Of a stretch of 9,612 nt of DNA, positions 1-7,917 are shown one piece after another (position 1 is the first letter of the stretch; the number at the start of each line of letters is the position of its first letter). The notes beneath the pieces were generated by a model, which ran no database searches, was not told the origin of the DNA, and saw only the letters and a program-made list of their open reading frames with translations. The translations under genes were made by a program, and so were the position numbers. The stretch spans positions 1 through 9,612 of the forward strand of contig JBCBGY010000173.1 in the NCBI GenBank assembly GCA_038526275.1, given 5' to 3'. The stretch comes from 188UL27-1 sp038526275 (GTDB lineage Bacteria > Pseudomonadota > Alphaproteobacteria > Rhodobacterales > Rhodobacteraceae).

Positions 1-2366
<2,366 letters not shown>

Positions 2367-2488
2367 TACCCTGTCCCGGTCTTGGCGCGATCGTCACGGA
2401 CCGAACCTGACAAAACCAGGTGAACAAGCCTTTAAATTGCGCTCAGAAATCCTTTCTGACTGGTCCAGCAGCCGTATTCCGGGGCTCG
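2367..2488 (-). promoter_or_regulatory. Gap between thiolase and kinase genes, probable site of the kinase promoter
   Basis: These 122 bases hold no gene. Both neighbours are transcribed leftward, so the kinase either is read through from the thiolase or has its own promoter here. I see no convincing -35/-10 pair. Two inverted repeats are present: a perfect 17-base palindrome at 2443-2459 (separate entry) and a weaker pair, ACCTG at 2405-2409 with CAGGT at 2417-2421. The kinase ATG has only a poor, tightly spaced Shine-Dalgarno-like GGACAGGG just upstream. Confidence 0.4.
2443..2459. promoter_or_regulatory. Perfect inverted repeat TCAGAAA-TCC-TTTCTGA (operator or small hairpin)
   Basis: Two 7-base arms match exactly around a 3-base centre, about 29 bases past the thiolase stop codon. 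In the thiolase transcript it could form a 7-bp hairpin, but the stem has only two G-C pairs and no U-run follows, so it is a poor intrinsic terminator. The symmetry and the location upstream of the kinase would fit a dimeric regulator's binding site. The structure is seen; the role is inference. Confidence 0.4.
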
Positions 2489-3667
2489 TCAGGACACACG
2501 TTCGATAGCCAGAGCAATGCCTTGGCCGCCCCCGATGCACATAGTGACCAATCCTTTGCCAGCTTTCCGACGTTCCAGTTCGTAGAGCAGCTTCACCGCC
2601 AGGATGGCGCCGGTTGCGCCGACAGGGTGGCCCAGGGCAATCGCTCCACCGTTTGGATTGACCCGCCCAGGATCGAGCCCCAGCCCTTGGTTCACTGCGA
2701 TGGCCTGGGCGGCGAAGGCCTCATTCGACTCGACCACATCGAAATCGTCGACCGTCAGGCCCGTTCGTTCCAAAAGCTTCTCGACGGCAGGGATAGGCCC
2801 GATTCCCATGACCTCGGGGCGCACACCAGCATGGGCATATCCCAGGATACGGGCGCGCGGGGCGAGACCTGCGGCATCTGCGGCCCCGGCGCGGGCCAGG
2901 ACCAAGGCCGCCGCGCCGTCATTGATCCCGCTCGCATTGCCAGCGGTCACCGTCCCGTCTCGGCGGAACGCCGGCCGAAGGCCTGCCAATGCCTCCGCGC
3001 TGGTTGCCTTGGGATGTTCGTCGCGGTCAAATGGGACCATCTCCCGCTTTCGGCGCACGTCGATCGCGACGATCTGGTCGTCAAAGCGGTCTGCCTCCAT
3101 AGCAGCCGCAGCACGGGTCTGGCTTTCCAGGGCGAAGTCGTCTTGTGCTTCACGGCTGATCTGATGCTCGGCAGCCACGTTCTCTGCCGTGATACCCATA
3201 TGGCCTGTGCCGAACGGGCAGTGAAGCGCCCCGATCATCATATCAACCAACGGCGTATCACCCATCTTCTGGCCGAACCGGGCGGACTGCATCGCATGGG
3301 GTGCCCGGCTCATACATTCCGCACCACCGGCCAAGCCGAAATCGGCGTCGCCCAGGGCAAGCGACTGAATAACACTCACCAAGGCCTGTGCCCCGGACCC
3401 GCATAGCCGATTGACGTTCATCGCGGGCGTTGTGTCAGGAACCCCTGCTTCCATCGCCGCCGCCCGGCTGAGATACATGTCGCGCGGTTCGGTGTTGATC
3501 ACATGCCCATAGGCCACATGCCCGATCTGACCGCCGTCCACACCGGCACGCTCCAAGGCCGCCCGCGCCACATGGGCGCCCGTTTCGATCGGGCTCGTCC
3601 CCGCGAGAGAGCCCCCGAACGTGCCAATGGCCGTCCGCGCACCACTCAGAATAACGATGTCGTCCAT
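2489..3667 (-). CDS. Beta-ketothiolase / acetyl-CoA C-acyltransferase (BktB-like)
   Basis: A complete 392-residue thiolase, the usual length for the family. These cytoplasmic enzymes condense two acyl-CoAs to a 3-ketoacyl-CoA or cleave it with CoA, as in polyhydroxybutyrate synthesis or fatty-acid and amino-acid breakdown. The nucleophile Cys89 lies in NRLCGSGAQA, the active-site His347 in ALGHPVGATG, and the second Cys377 in TMCIGGGQG, with NEAFAAQ before the His. The stretches RTAIGTFGGSL and NTEPRDMYL and the HMGITAENVA motif resemble the broad-range ketothiolase BktB of Cupriavidus (from memory) more than a typical PhaA. Chain-length preference cannot be read from sequence. The ATG is preceded by a strong GGGGAGGAAA ribosome site (plus-strand 3670-3680). 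It begins 18 bases after rnhA and is probably the last gene of the ispH operon. No phaB or phaC lies nearby, so a role in storage polymer is not supported by context. Confidence 0.95.
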   Translation of the reverse strand: MDDIVILSGARTAIGTFGGSLAGTSPIETGAHVARAALERAGVDGGQIGHVAYGHVINTEPRDMYLSRAAAMEAGVPDTTPAMNVNRLCGSGAQALVSVIQSLALGDADFGLAGGAECMSRAPHAMQSARFGQKMGDTPLVDMMIGALHCPFGTGHMGITAENVAAEHQISREAQDDFALESQTRAAAAMEADRFDDQIVAIDVRRKREMVPFDRDEHPKATSAEALAGLRPAFRRDGTVTAGNASGINDGAAALVLARAGAADAAGLAPRARILGYAHAGVRPEVMGIGPIPAVEKLLERTGLTVDDFDVVESNEAFAAQAIAVNQGLGLDPGRVNPNGGAIALGHPVGATGAILAVKLLYELERRKAGKGLVTMCIGGGQGIALAIERVS

Positions 3668-3685
3668 GGGTTTCCTCCCCCGAAA

Positions 3686-4135
3686 CTACTTGAATGGCGC
3701 CATCCCAGCGCGGGCCAGTTCGTCTGCCCGTTCGTTTTCCGGGTGACCCGCATGGCCCTTAACCCATTCCCAGGTTACCTGGTGCCGGGCCTGGGCCTCA
3801 TCCAACCGCTGCCAAAGTTCAACATTCTTGACCGGTTTCTTCCCGGCGGTCTTCCAGCCATTCCTCTTCCAGCCGTGAATCCACTGGGTCACACCGTTCT
3901 TCACATAGGCGCTGTCCGTCACAACAGTTATGGCACTGGCGCGGTTCAGGCTCTCCAATGCTTGGATCGCGGCCAACAGCTCCATCCGGTTGTTGGTGGT
4001 CTCGGGCTCGCCGCCATTCAGCGTCTTTTCTTTCAGAACGGCTTCACCGTCCCGTGCCAAAAGCAGCACGCCCCACCCTCCGGGACCAGGATTGCCGCTG
4101 CACGCGCCATCGGTGTAGGCGAACAGATCAGGCAT
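3686..4135 (-). CDS. rnhA: Ribonuclease HI
   Basis: A 149-residue RNase HI (E. coli enzyme 155). It cuts the RNA strand of RNA-DNA hybrids, removing R-loops and replication primers in the cytoplasm, and uses two metal ions. All catalytic residues are present: Asp9 in YTDGACSGNPGPGG, Glu52 in TNNRMELLA, Asp74 in VTDSAY, His128 in KGHAGH and Asp138 in ERADELAR. The basic handle region (WKRNGWKTAGKKPVKN, about 89-104) that grips the hybrid is also present. I chose ATG 4135 because family members begin a few residues before the first strand; a TTG at 4151-4153 would add six residues. The ATG overlaps the stop of the methyltransferase by 8 bases and has no clear ribosome site, which suggests translational coupling. 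Confidence 0.96.
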   Translation of the reverse strand: MPDLFAYTDGACSGNPGPGGWGVLLLARDGEAVLKEKTLNGGEPETTNNRMELLAAIQALESLNRASAITVVTDSAYVKNGVTQWIHGWKRNGWKTAGKKPVKNVELWQRLDEAQARHQVTWEWVKGHAGHPENERADELARAGMAPFK

Positions 4136-4721
4136 GGGCGGCAATGATTGCAAATGGCTCTTTGCCGCCTCCGGCCAGACCTTCGGACTCGCCCAACTCC
4201 GTGGTCTCTACCGTAAATCCCGCCGTGGTCAGAAGCGAACGCAGTTCCTCTTCGCCGTAATAGGCATAGTGGCGGCCCAAACTGTCGCGCTTTTCTCCTG
4301 AGCCCAGTTTCATACCGATATGCAGACGGCCCTTCGGTTTGGCAGCCTGATGAAGCGCTGCCAGATGCCGCGGAAAGTCGGCGCGCGGTGCGTGGAGCAG
4401 ACTGAAGTTGGCCCAGATCCCGTCATAGAGACCGGTGCCTTCGATCTGATCAAACGTCGCTACGCGGACGGTGACACCAAACTGCGCCTTGGCTTCAGCG
4501 GCCATACCAGCAGACGCGTCCACGGCATCTACCTCAAACCCGGCGGCGATCAACGCCGCAGCCGTCCGGCCCGGGCCACAGCCCAGTTCCAGCACCCGCC
4601 CTCCTTCGGGCAACTTGGCCATGAATCCCTGAAGCGTCGGATCAGTCCGTTCGCCCGGGAACCGCCGCGCATATTCCGCCGCTTTGGCATCATAGACATC
4701 AAGTGTTTCTTTGTCCGCCAT
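4128..4721 (-). CDS. Class I SAM-dependent methyltransferase, substrate unknown
   Basis: A 197-residue protein with the Rossmann methyltransferase fold. Motif I, VLELGCGPGRTAAAL (about 43-57), binds S-adenosylmethionine. VDAVDAS with Asp68 ends the second strand and should hold the ribose hydroxyls. ANFSLLHAP (about 104-112) is the motif IV region, and GRLHIGMK (131-138) is the following strand. The N-terminal YDAKAAEYARRF is typical of small-molecule or lipid-type methyltransferases of the Methyltransf_11/25 kind, but nothing identifies the substrate. ATG 4721 shares one base with the stop of the DUF3429 gene (TGATG) and has a GAGGGG ribosome site just before it. The frame stays open upstream to 5117, but that extension lies over the DUF3429 gene and is not methyltransferase-like. 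Its place between ispH and rnhA gives no functional clue. Confidence 0.88.
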   Translation of the reverse strand: MADKETLDVYDAKAAEYARRFPGERTDPTLQGFMAKLPEGGRVLELGCGPGRTAAALIAAGFEVDAVDASAGMAAEAKAQFGVTVRVATFDQIEGTGLYDGIWANFSLLHAPRADFPRHLAALHQAAKPKGRLHIGMKLGSGEKRDSLGRHYAYYGEEELRSLLTTAGFTVETTELGESEGLAGGGKEPFAIIAAHA

Positions 4722-5182
4722 CAGCCCCTCACTGTCACAAGTGCCAAACAGAAGACCACAATCACGGTCAGAGGAATGCGCAGGGCCATCCACCAACGCG
4801 GCGCGGCATTGTTGGTCCACAAAAGCCAATCGATCGCTAGCACGGCCACAAATCCCGCGATCAGGTTTATGCTGGCACTGACCGGCCCGTTTCCCACAAA
4901 GAAGAACGCCCAAAGCGCCGGGATGGTTGTCAGACCATATCCCGACCAGCCCTGTAGCTCCTCTGACCGGGCGACAAGCCCCCAAAGGACACCGGACATG
5001 AAGCACAGGACAATGGTGCCATAAGACAGCAGAACATACGGACCAACGAAACGGGGCCCTAATGTCTGCATTGTTAGCTCGAACAGTTGGGGCGACCAAA
5101 GTGTGCCGAGCCCCCACAGAAAGGGAAGCAGACCGGCGGCGGCGAGCCCAAGGGCCGCGCGCGGGATCGGATAATCGAACAT
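4721..5182 (-). CDS. DUF3429-type integral inner-membrane protein
   Basis: A 153-residue, strongly hydrophobic protein of unknown function. I assign it to the DUF3429 family by eye, from IPRAALGLAAAGLLPF at 6-21 and the SYGTIVLCFMSGVLWGL stretch at 53-69. About five membrane segments can be seen: 6-28, 47-70, 82-97, 102-122 and 133-152. Residues EELQGWSGYG (about 74-83) form a short polar loop. The chosen ATG lies 4 bases after the ispH stop. An in-frame ATG at 5230 would add 16 polar residues inside ispH and is less likely, since the family begins near the IPRAAL motif. The tight spacing on both sides (4-base gap, then 1-base overlap) shows it is translated as part of the ispH operon. No catalytic motif is visible. 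Confidence 0.85.
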   Translation of the reverse strand: MFDYPIPRAALGLAAAGLLPFLWGLGTLWSPQLFELTMQTLGPRFVGPYVLLSYGTIVLCFMSGVLWGLVARSEELQGWSGYGLTTIPALWAFFFVGNGPVSASINLIAGFVAVLAIDWLLWTNNAAPRWWMALRIPLTVIVVFCLALVTVRG

Positions 5183-5186
5183 GGGA

Positions 5187-6137
5187 CTAGGCGGGCTCTC
5201 GCAAGACGCGAGGGACCTTGAATTCGACATTCTCGACGGCGGTCTCCACCATCTCGACCGTCACCTCGAAATGGTCGCGGAACGCATCGATCATCTCATT
5301 GACCAGCACTTCAGGCGCGGAAGCTCCAGCGGTCAGACCCAGCGTGCGGATGCCTTCCAACGCACGCCAGTCGATATCAACCGCCCGCTGCACAAGTTGC
5401 GCGTAGGCGCATCCGGCACGCGCCCCCACCTCAACAAGCCGTTTGGAATTGGAAGAATTCGGTGCGCCTACAACCAGCATTGCATCGGCCCGGGTGGCCA
5501 TCGCCTTCACCGCTTCCTGTCGGTTGGTGGTGGCGTAACAGATGTCTTCCTTGTGCGGTCCTTCGATCAGCGGGAACCGCTCCTGCAGCGCAGCGACCAC
5601 CTCTGCCGTATCATCTACGCTAAGCGTCGTCTGGGTCACAAAGGCCAACTTTGCCGGATCGCGTACGTCAACCGTTGCCACATCGGCTGGTGTCTCGACC
5701 AACAGCACATCGCCTGGCGGCAGCTGACCCATGGTGCCAATGGTTTCCGGATGGCCTTCATGGCCAATCATAATGATCTGCAACCCGCGTTCGGCATGGC
5801 GCGCTGCTTCGATATGCACCTTGGACACCAACGGGCAGGTCGCATCGACATAAACCATCTCACGCCGCGCCGCTTCAGCCGGCACAGCCTTTGGCACCCC
5901 ATGGGCGGAAAAGACCACCGGTCGATCCGTCGGGCATTCATCCAGTTCTTTTACGAAAATAGCGCCCTTCTGGCGCAGACCGTCCACCACATATTTGTTG
6001 TGAACGATTTCGTGGCGCACGTAGACAGGCGCGCCCCATTTTTCCAGCGCCATTTCAACAATCTTGATGGCGCGATCCACACCGGCGCAAAAGCCACGCG
6101 GTGCAGCGAGCAATATGGTCAACGGGGGCTTCGTCAT
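5187..6137 (-). CDS. ispH: 4-hydroxy-3-methylbut-2-enyl diphosphate reductase
   Basis: A complete 316-residue IspH (LytB), the last enzyme of the MEP pathway. It reduces HMBPP to isopentenyl and dimethylallyl diphosphate in the cytoplasm using an iron-sulfur cluster. The three cluster cysteines are Cys17 (PRGFCAGVDRA), Cys101 (DATCPLVSKVH) and Cys200 (EDICYATTNRQ). Substrate-binding residues are present: His45 in EIVHN, His79 in SAHGV, His129 and the catalytic Glu131 in GHEGHPETIG, the TQTTLS motif at 168-173, NSSNSKRL from 227, and GASAPE from 271. A clear ribosome site, GGAGG, lies 7 bases before the ATG (plus-strand CCTCC at 6145-6149). It appears to open the operon ispH-DUF3429-methyltransferase-rnhA-thiolase. 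A 73-base gap separates it from the upstream NYN gene. Confidence 0.98.
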   Translation of the reverse strand: MTKPPLTILLAAPRGFCAGVDRAIKIVEMALEKWGAPVYVRHEIVHNKYVVDGLRQKGAIFVKELDECPTDRPVVFSAHGVPKAVPAEAARREMVYVDATCPLVSKVHIEAARHAERGLQIIMIGHEGHPETIGTMGQLPPGDVLLVETPADVATVDVRDPAKLAFVTQTTLSVDDTAEVVAALQERFPLIEGPHKEDICYATTNRQEAVKAMATRADAMLVVGAPNSSNSKRLVEVGARAGCAYAQLVQRAVDIDWRALEGIRTLGLTAGASAPEVLVNEMIDAFRDHFEVTVEMVETAVENVEFKVPRVLREPA

Positions 6138-6210
6138 CGGCAGACCTCCAACTCTCGCCTAGACGTAAGACGAAGGGCGGAAGCCGTAAACCCCCGGTCG
6201 GGTGAGGCCT
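6138..6210 (-). promoter_or_regulatory. Gap between the NYN gene and ispH, possible ispH operon promoter
   Basis: These 73 bases hold no gene. Near the NYN stop, on the minus strand, CCCGACCGGGGG could form a very small stem, but the loop is too tight and no T-run follows, so a terminator is doubtful. The ispH ribosome site lies at the left end. I found no consensus promoter. The genes may be co-transcribed with the NYN gene or start here. Confidence 0.3.
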
Positions 6211-6786
6211 TTATTCGCGGGCCATTTCCTCGGCACCGATAGGCGCTGCACCGGGTTCACGCGGGGGACGCCCTATGACCTCTTTCAACTCGTCAAGTTC
6301 GATGAAGTTGTCGGCCTGGCGGCGCAATTCATCGGCAATCATCGGCGGCTGGCTGCGAATAGTCGACACAACCGACACCCGAACACCCATGCGTTGCAGG
6401 CTTTCCACCAACGGACGGAAATCTCCGTCACCAGAAAAGAGCACAATATGGTCAACATGGGGGGCCAGTTCCATGGCATCGACACAGAGTTCGATATCCA
6501 TGTTGCCTTTGACTTTTCTGCGGCCCTGACTGTCGACATATTCCTTGGCTGGCTTGGTTACCATCGAAAAGCCGTTATAGTGCAGCCAATCGACCAGCGG
6601 CCTGATCGGTGAATAGTCATCATTTTCGAGAAGGGCTGTGTAATAGAAGGACCGTAAAAGCTTCCCACGACGCATGAACTCCTGTCGGAGTAGCTTATAG
6701 TCGATGTCAAAGCCGAGCGATTTTGCTGCAGCGTAAAGATTCGATCCATCTATGAACAGCGCAAGCCGTTCATCGCGGTAGAACAT
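6211..6786 (-). CDS. NYN domain protein, LabA/DUF88 family (putative RNase)
   Basis: A 191-residue protein with a PIN-like NYN fold covering about residues 8-165. The acidic active-site positions are visible: Asp13 and Asn16 in LFIDGSNLY, Asp97 in KGNMDIELCVDAME (with Asp103), and Asp120 and Asp122 in LFSGDGDFRPL. STIRSQPPMIADELRRQADNFIEL is the typical end of the LabA-like domain. The last 20 residues are Pro/Ala/Glu-rich and probably disordered. NYN proteins are predicted metal-dependent ribonucleases; LabA of cyanobacteria affects circadian output, but no specific substrate can be named here. The ATG is preceded by AAAGGG about 7 bases away. It is divergent from folK and is the first gene of the minus-strand group. 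The 5' half looks somewhat AT-richer than the flanking genes. Confidence 0.9.
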   Translation of the reverse strand: MFYRDERLALFIDGSNLYAAAKSLGFDIDYKLLRQEFMRRGKLLRSFYYTALLENDDYSPIRPLVDWLHYNGFSMVTKPAKEYVDSQGRRKVKGNMDIELCVDAMELAPHVDHIVLFSGDGDFRPLVESLQRMGVRVSVVSTIRSQPPMIADELRRQADNFIELDELKEVIGRPPREPGAAPIGAEEMARE

Positions 6787-6850
6787 AAAATACCCTTTCT
6801 ATATATGCCGTCCAGGATCTCATGAGTGGATTTGAGTGGGGTAGTGATCC

Positions 6851-6864
6851 TGTTAAGCTTGACA
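6851..6864. promoter_or_regulatory. 14-base near-palindrome TGTTAAGCTTGACA upstream of folK
   Basis: The sequence equals its reverse complement except for one mirrored pair (T6854 with G6861), centred on AAGCTT. It ends 21 bases before the folK start codon and lies in the shared divergent promoter region. This is the geometry of a dimeric repressor or activator site. I cannot match it to a named regulator. Confidence 0.35.
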
Positions 6865-6871
6865 AACAGTT

Positions 6872-6877
6872 AGAGGA
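6872..6877 (+). promoter_or_regulatory. Ribosome binding site AGAGGA for the GTG start of folK
   Basis: AGAGGA sits 8 bases before GTG 6886. There is no ATG early in this frame, so this site and the conserved FolK start (YAIIALGSN at 13-21) together support initiation at the GTG. Confidence 0.7.
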
Positions 6878-6885
6878 AATCTGGC

Positions 6886-7509
6886 GTGCTGCAACCGTCG
6901 GAATGTCACATAAACGATACATACGCAATAATCGCCTTAGGCTCGAACGTTACGTCAGTTTTTGGGCCACCTGCTGAGACAATCGCTGCAGCCATAGCCC
7001 GATTAAATGCCAATTTCCTCAAACTCGCGGCTGAAAGTCGCTTGTATGAAACACCCTGCTTTCCGAAGGGCGCTGGTCCTGACTATGTCAATGCTGTCGT
7101 GAAAGTCGAGACATCATTGAACCAAAACGAACTTTTGGCGCATCTGAACCGAATAGAAGCGGATTTTGACCGGCGTCGCACCGGTCGGTGGGCCTCACGA
7201 ACCTTGGATCTGGACATAGTAGATTATGGCGGGAAAATTGCCCCGGACCATGTAACACAATTACATTGGCGTTCACTGCCGATTGATAAACAGCGTACCA
7301 TTTCTCCCGATAAATTGATACTCCCCCACCCCAGAATTCAGGATCGCGCTTTTGTGCTGATCCCTTTGGCGGATGTGGCCAAAGACTGGGTCCATCCTGC
7401 GACCGGCGAGACTGTCCAAGAATTGATTGGTGCGCTGCATCCAGAAGATGTGGCTTCTGTCAAGGCAATTTCGAAACCTACCCTTGCCAAAGCATCGCCG
7501 GGCGAGTAA
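6886..7509 (+). CDS. folK: 2-amino-4-hydroxy-6-hydroxymethyldihydropteridine pyrophosphokinase (HPPK)
   Basis: A 207-residue FolK, which transfers pyrophosphate from ATP to 6-hydroxymethyl-dihydropterin in folate synthesis in the cytoplasm. Visible features are the first strand IALGSN (16-21), YETPCFPKGAGPDYVNAVV (54-72) for pterin binding, and the signature RWASRTLDLDI (101-111) with Arg105 and metal-binding Asp108 and Asp110. LPHPR follows at 146-150, then DRAFVLIPLADVA. It is longer than the E. coli enzyme (about 159) because of an insertion at roughly 117-145 between the signature and LPHPR, and an extended C-terminus; as I recall, Rhodobacterales FolK proteins share this shape. The start is GTG. 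It stands apart from other folate genes (no folB or folP here) and leads the unit with rpoZ, 39 bases downstream. Its 5' and middle parts are AT-richer than rpoZ and rel (three 60-base lines counted at 42, 47 and 40% GC). Confidence 0.95.
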   Translation: MLQPSECHINDTYAIIALGSNVTSVFGPPAETIAAAIARLNANFLKLAAESRLYETPCFPKGAGPDYVNAVVKVETSLNQNELLAHLNRIEADFDRRRTGRWASRTLDLDIVDYGGKIAPDHVTQLHWRSLPIDKQRTISPDKLILPHPRIQDRAFVLIPLADVAKDWVHPATGETVQELIGALHPEDVASVKAISKPTLAKASPGE

Positions 7510-7548
7510 CTAGCAGGCTTCACACCACTGCATCTGCGGGAGTTTCCT

Positions 7549-7905
7549 ATGGCGCGTGTAACCGTCGAAGATTGCGTTGACAAAGTTCCCAACCGTTTTG
7601 AGCTGGTCATGTTGGCGGCCCACCGGGCCCGGGAAATCTCGTCGGGATCTCCGCTGACGGTCGACCGGGACAACGACAAGAACCCCGTTGTCAGCCTGCG
7701 GGAAATCGCGGAAGAAACGCAGTTGGCCGATGACCTGCGTGAGCGCATGATCGAAGCGAACCAGACCCAGATCGAGGTCGACGAGCCGGAAGAAGATGCA
7801 ATGGCCCTGCTGATGGGCGGCGGCGAGCCGGATCGCCCAGAACCAGACGATCTTTCGGAAGAAAAGCTGTTGCGCGCGCTGATGGAAGCGCAAGGGCAAG
7901 GTTGA
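7549..7905 (+). CDS. rpoZ: DNA-directed RNA polymerase omega subunit
   Basis: A 118-residue omega subunit, which wraps the beta' C-terminal region, aids polymerase assembly and, in E. coli, forms ppGpp site 1 with beta'. The N-terminus MARVTVEDCVDKVPNRFELVMLAAHRAREI matches the omega core, including the Met-Ala-Arg start (MAR motif) that contacts ppGpp. NPVVSLREIAE (45-55) is the second conserved block. The rest, from about 75, is an acidic tail (VDEPEEDA, EPDDLSEE) longer than in E. coli (91 residues), as is common in alphaproteobacteria. GGGAG at 7538-7542 is a ribosome site 6 bases before the ATG. It lies 39 bases after folK and 12 bases before the (p)ppGpp enzyme, probably in one transcript. 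Confidence 0.97.
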   Translation: MARVTVEDCVDKVPNRFELVMLAAHRAREISSGSPLTVDRDNDKNPVVSLREIAEETQLADDLRERMIEANQTQIEVDEPEEDAMALLMGGGEPDRPEPDDLSEEKLLRALMEAQGQG

Positions 7906-7917
7906 TCTTAGCGGGAA

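Larger units (their letters stand above)
6787..6885. promoter_or_regulatory. Divergent intergenic region between the NYN gene and folK
   Basis: These 99 bases should carry the promoters of both divergent groups. Three structures are visible: a near-palindrome TGTTAAGCTTGACA at 6851-6864, an inverted repeat CAGGATC (6813-6819) / GATCCTG (6846-6852), and a direct repeat TGAGTGG at 6823-6829 and 6833-6839. A TTGACA at 6859-6864 matches the -35 consensus, but a -10 at normal spacing would fall on the folK start, so it is probably not that promoter. On the minus strand, TATATA at 6800-6805 is too close to the NYN ATG to leave room for a leader with a ribosome site. Promoter positions are therefore unassigned. 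Confidence 0.45.

Noticed and set aside
2420..3406. Long plus-strand open frame of 328 codons opposite the thiolase gene
   Set aside because: It lies antisense to a clear thiolase with all active-site residues; the translation is rich in Arg, His, Pro and Cys and has no recognisable domain. It is a GC-rich shadow frame.
4136..4153. TTG at 4151-4153 as the rnhA start
   Set aside because: It would add six residues not typical of RNase HI; ATG 4135 gives the usual family N-terminus. The upstream start cannot be fully excluded, because neither has a good ribosome site.
4722..5117. N-terminal extension of the methyltransferase (329 residues in total)
   Set aside because: The added part overlaps the DUF3429 gene in another frame and has no methyltransferase features; ATG 4721 has a ribosome site and the usual family start.
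6187..6205. Possible intrinsic terminator after the NYN gene
   Set aside because: The CCCG/CGGG arms leave only a 2-base loop (or a 3-bp stem with a 4-base loop), and no T-run follows on the minus strand.
5181..6242. Long plus-strand open frame of 353 codons opposite ispH
   Set aside because: It is entirely antisense to ispH, with a low-quality composition (many His, Arg and Gln) and no motif.
6859..6864. TTGACA as the -35 box of a folK promoter
   Set aside because: A -10 box at 16-18 bases would fall on 6881-6888, over the GTG start, with no TATAAT-like sequence there. It is better explained as one arm of the near-palindrome.
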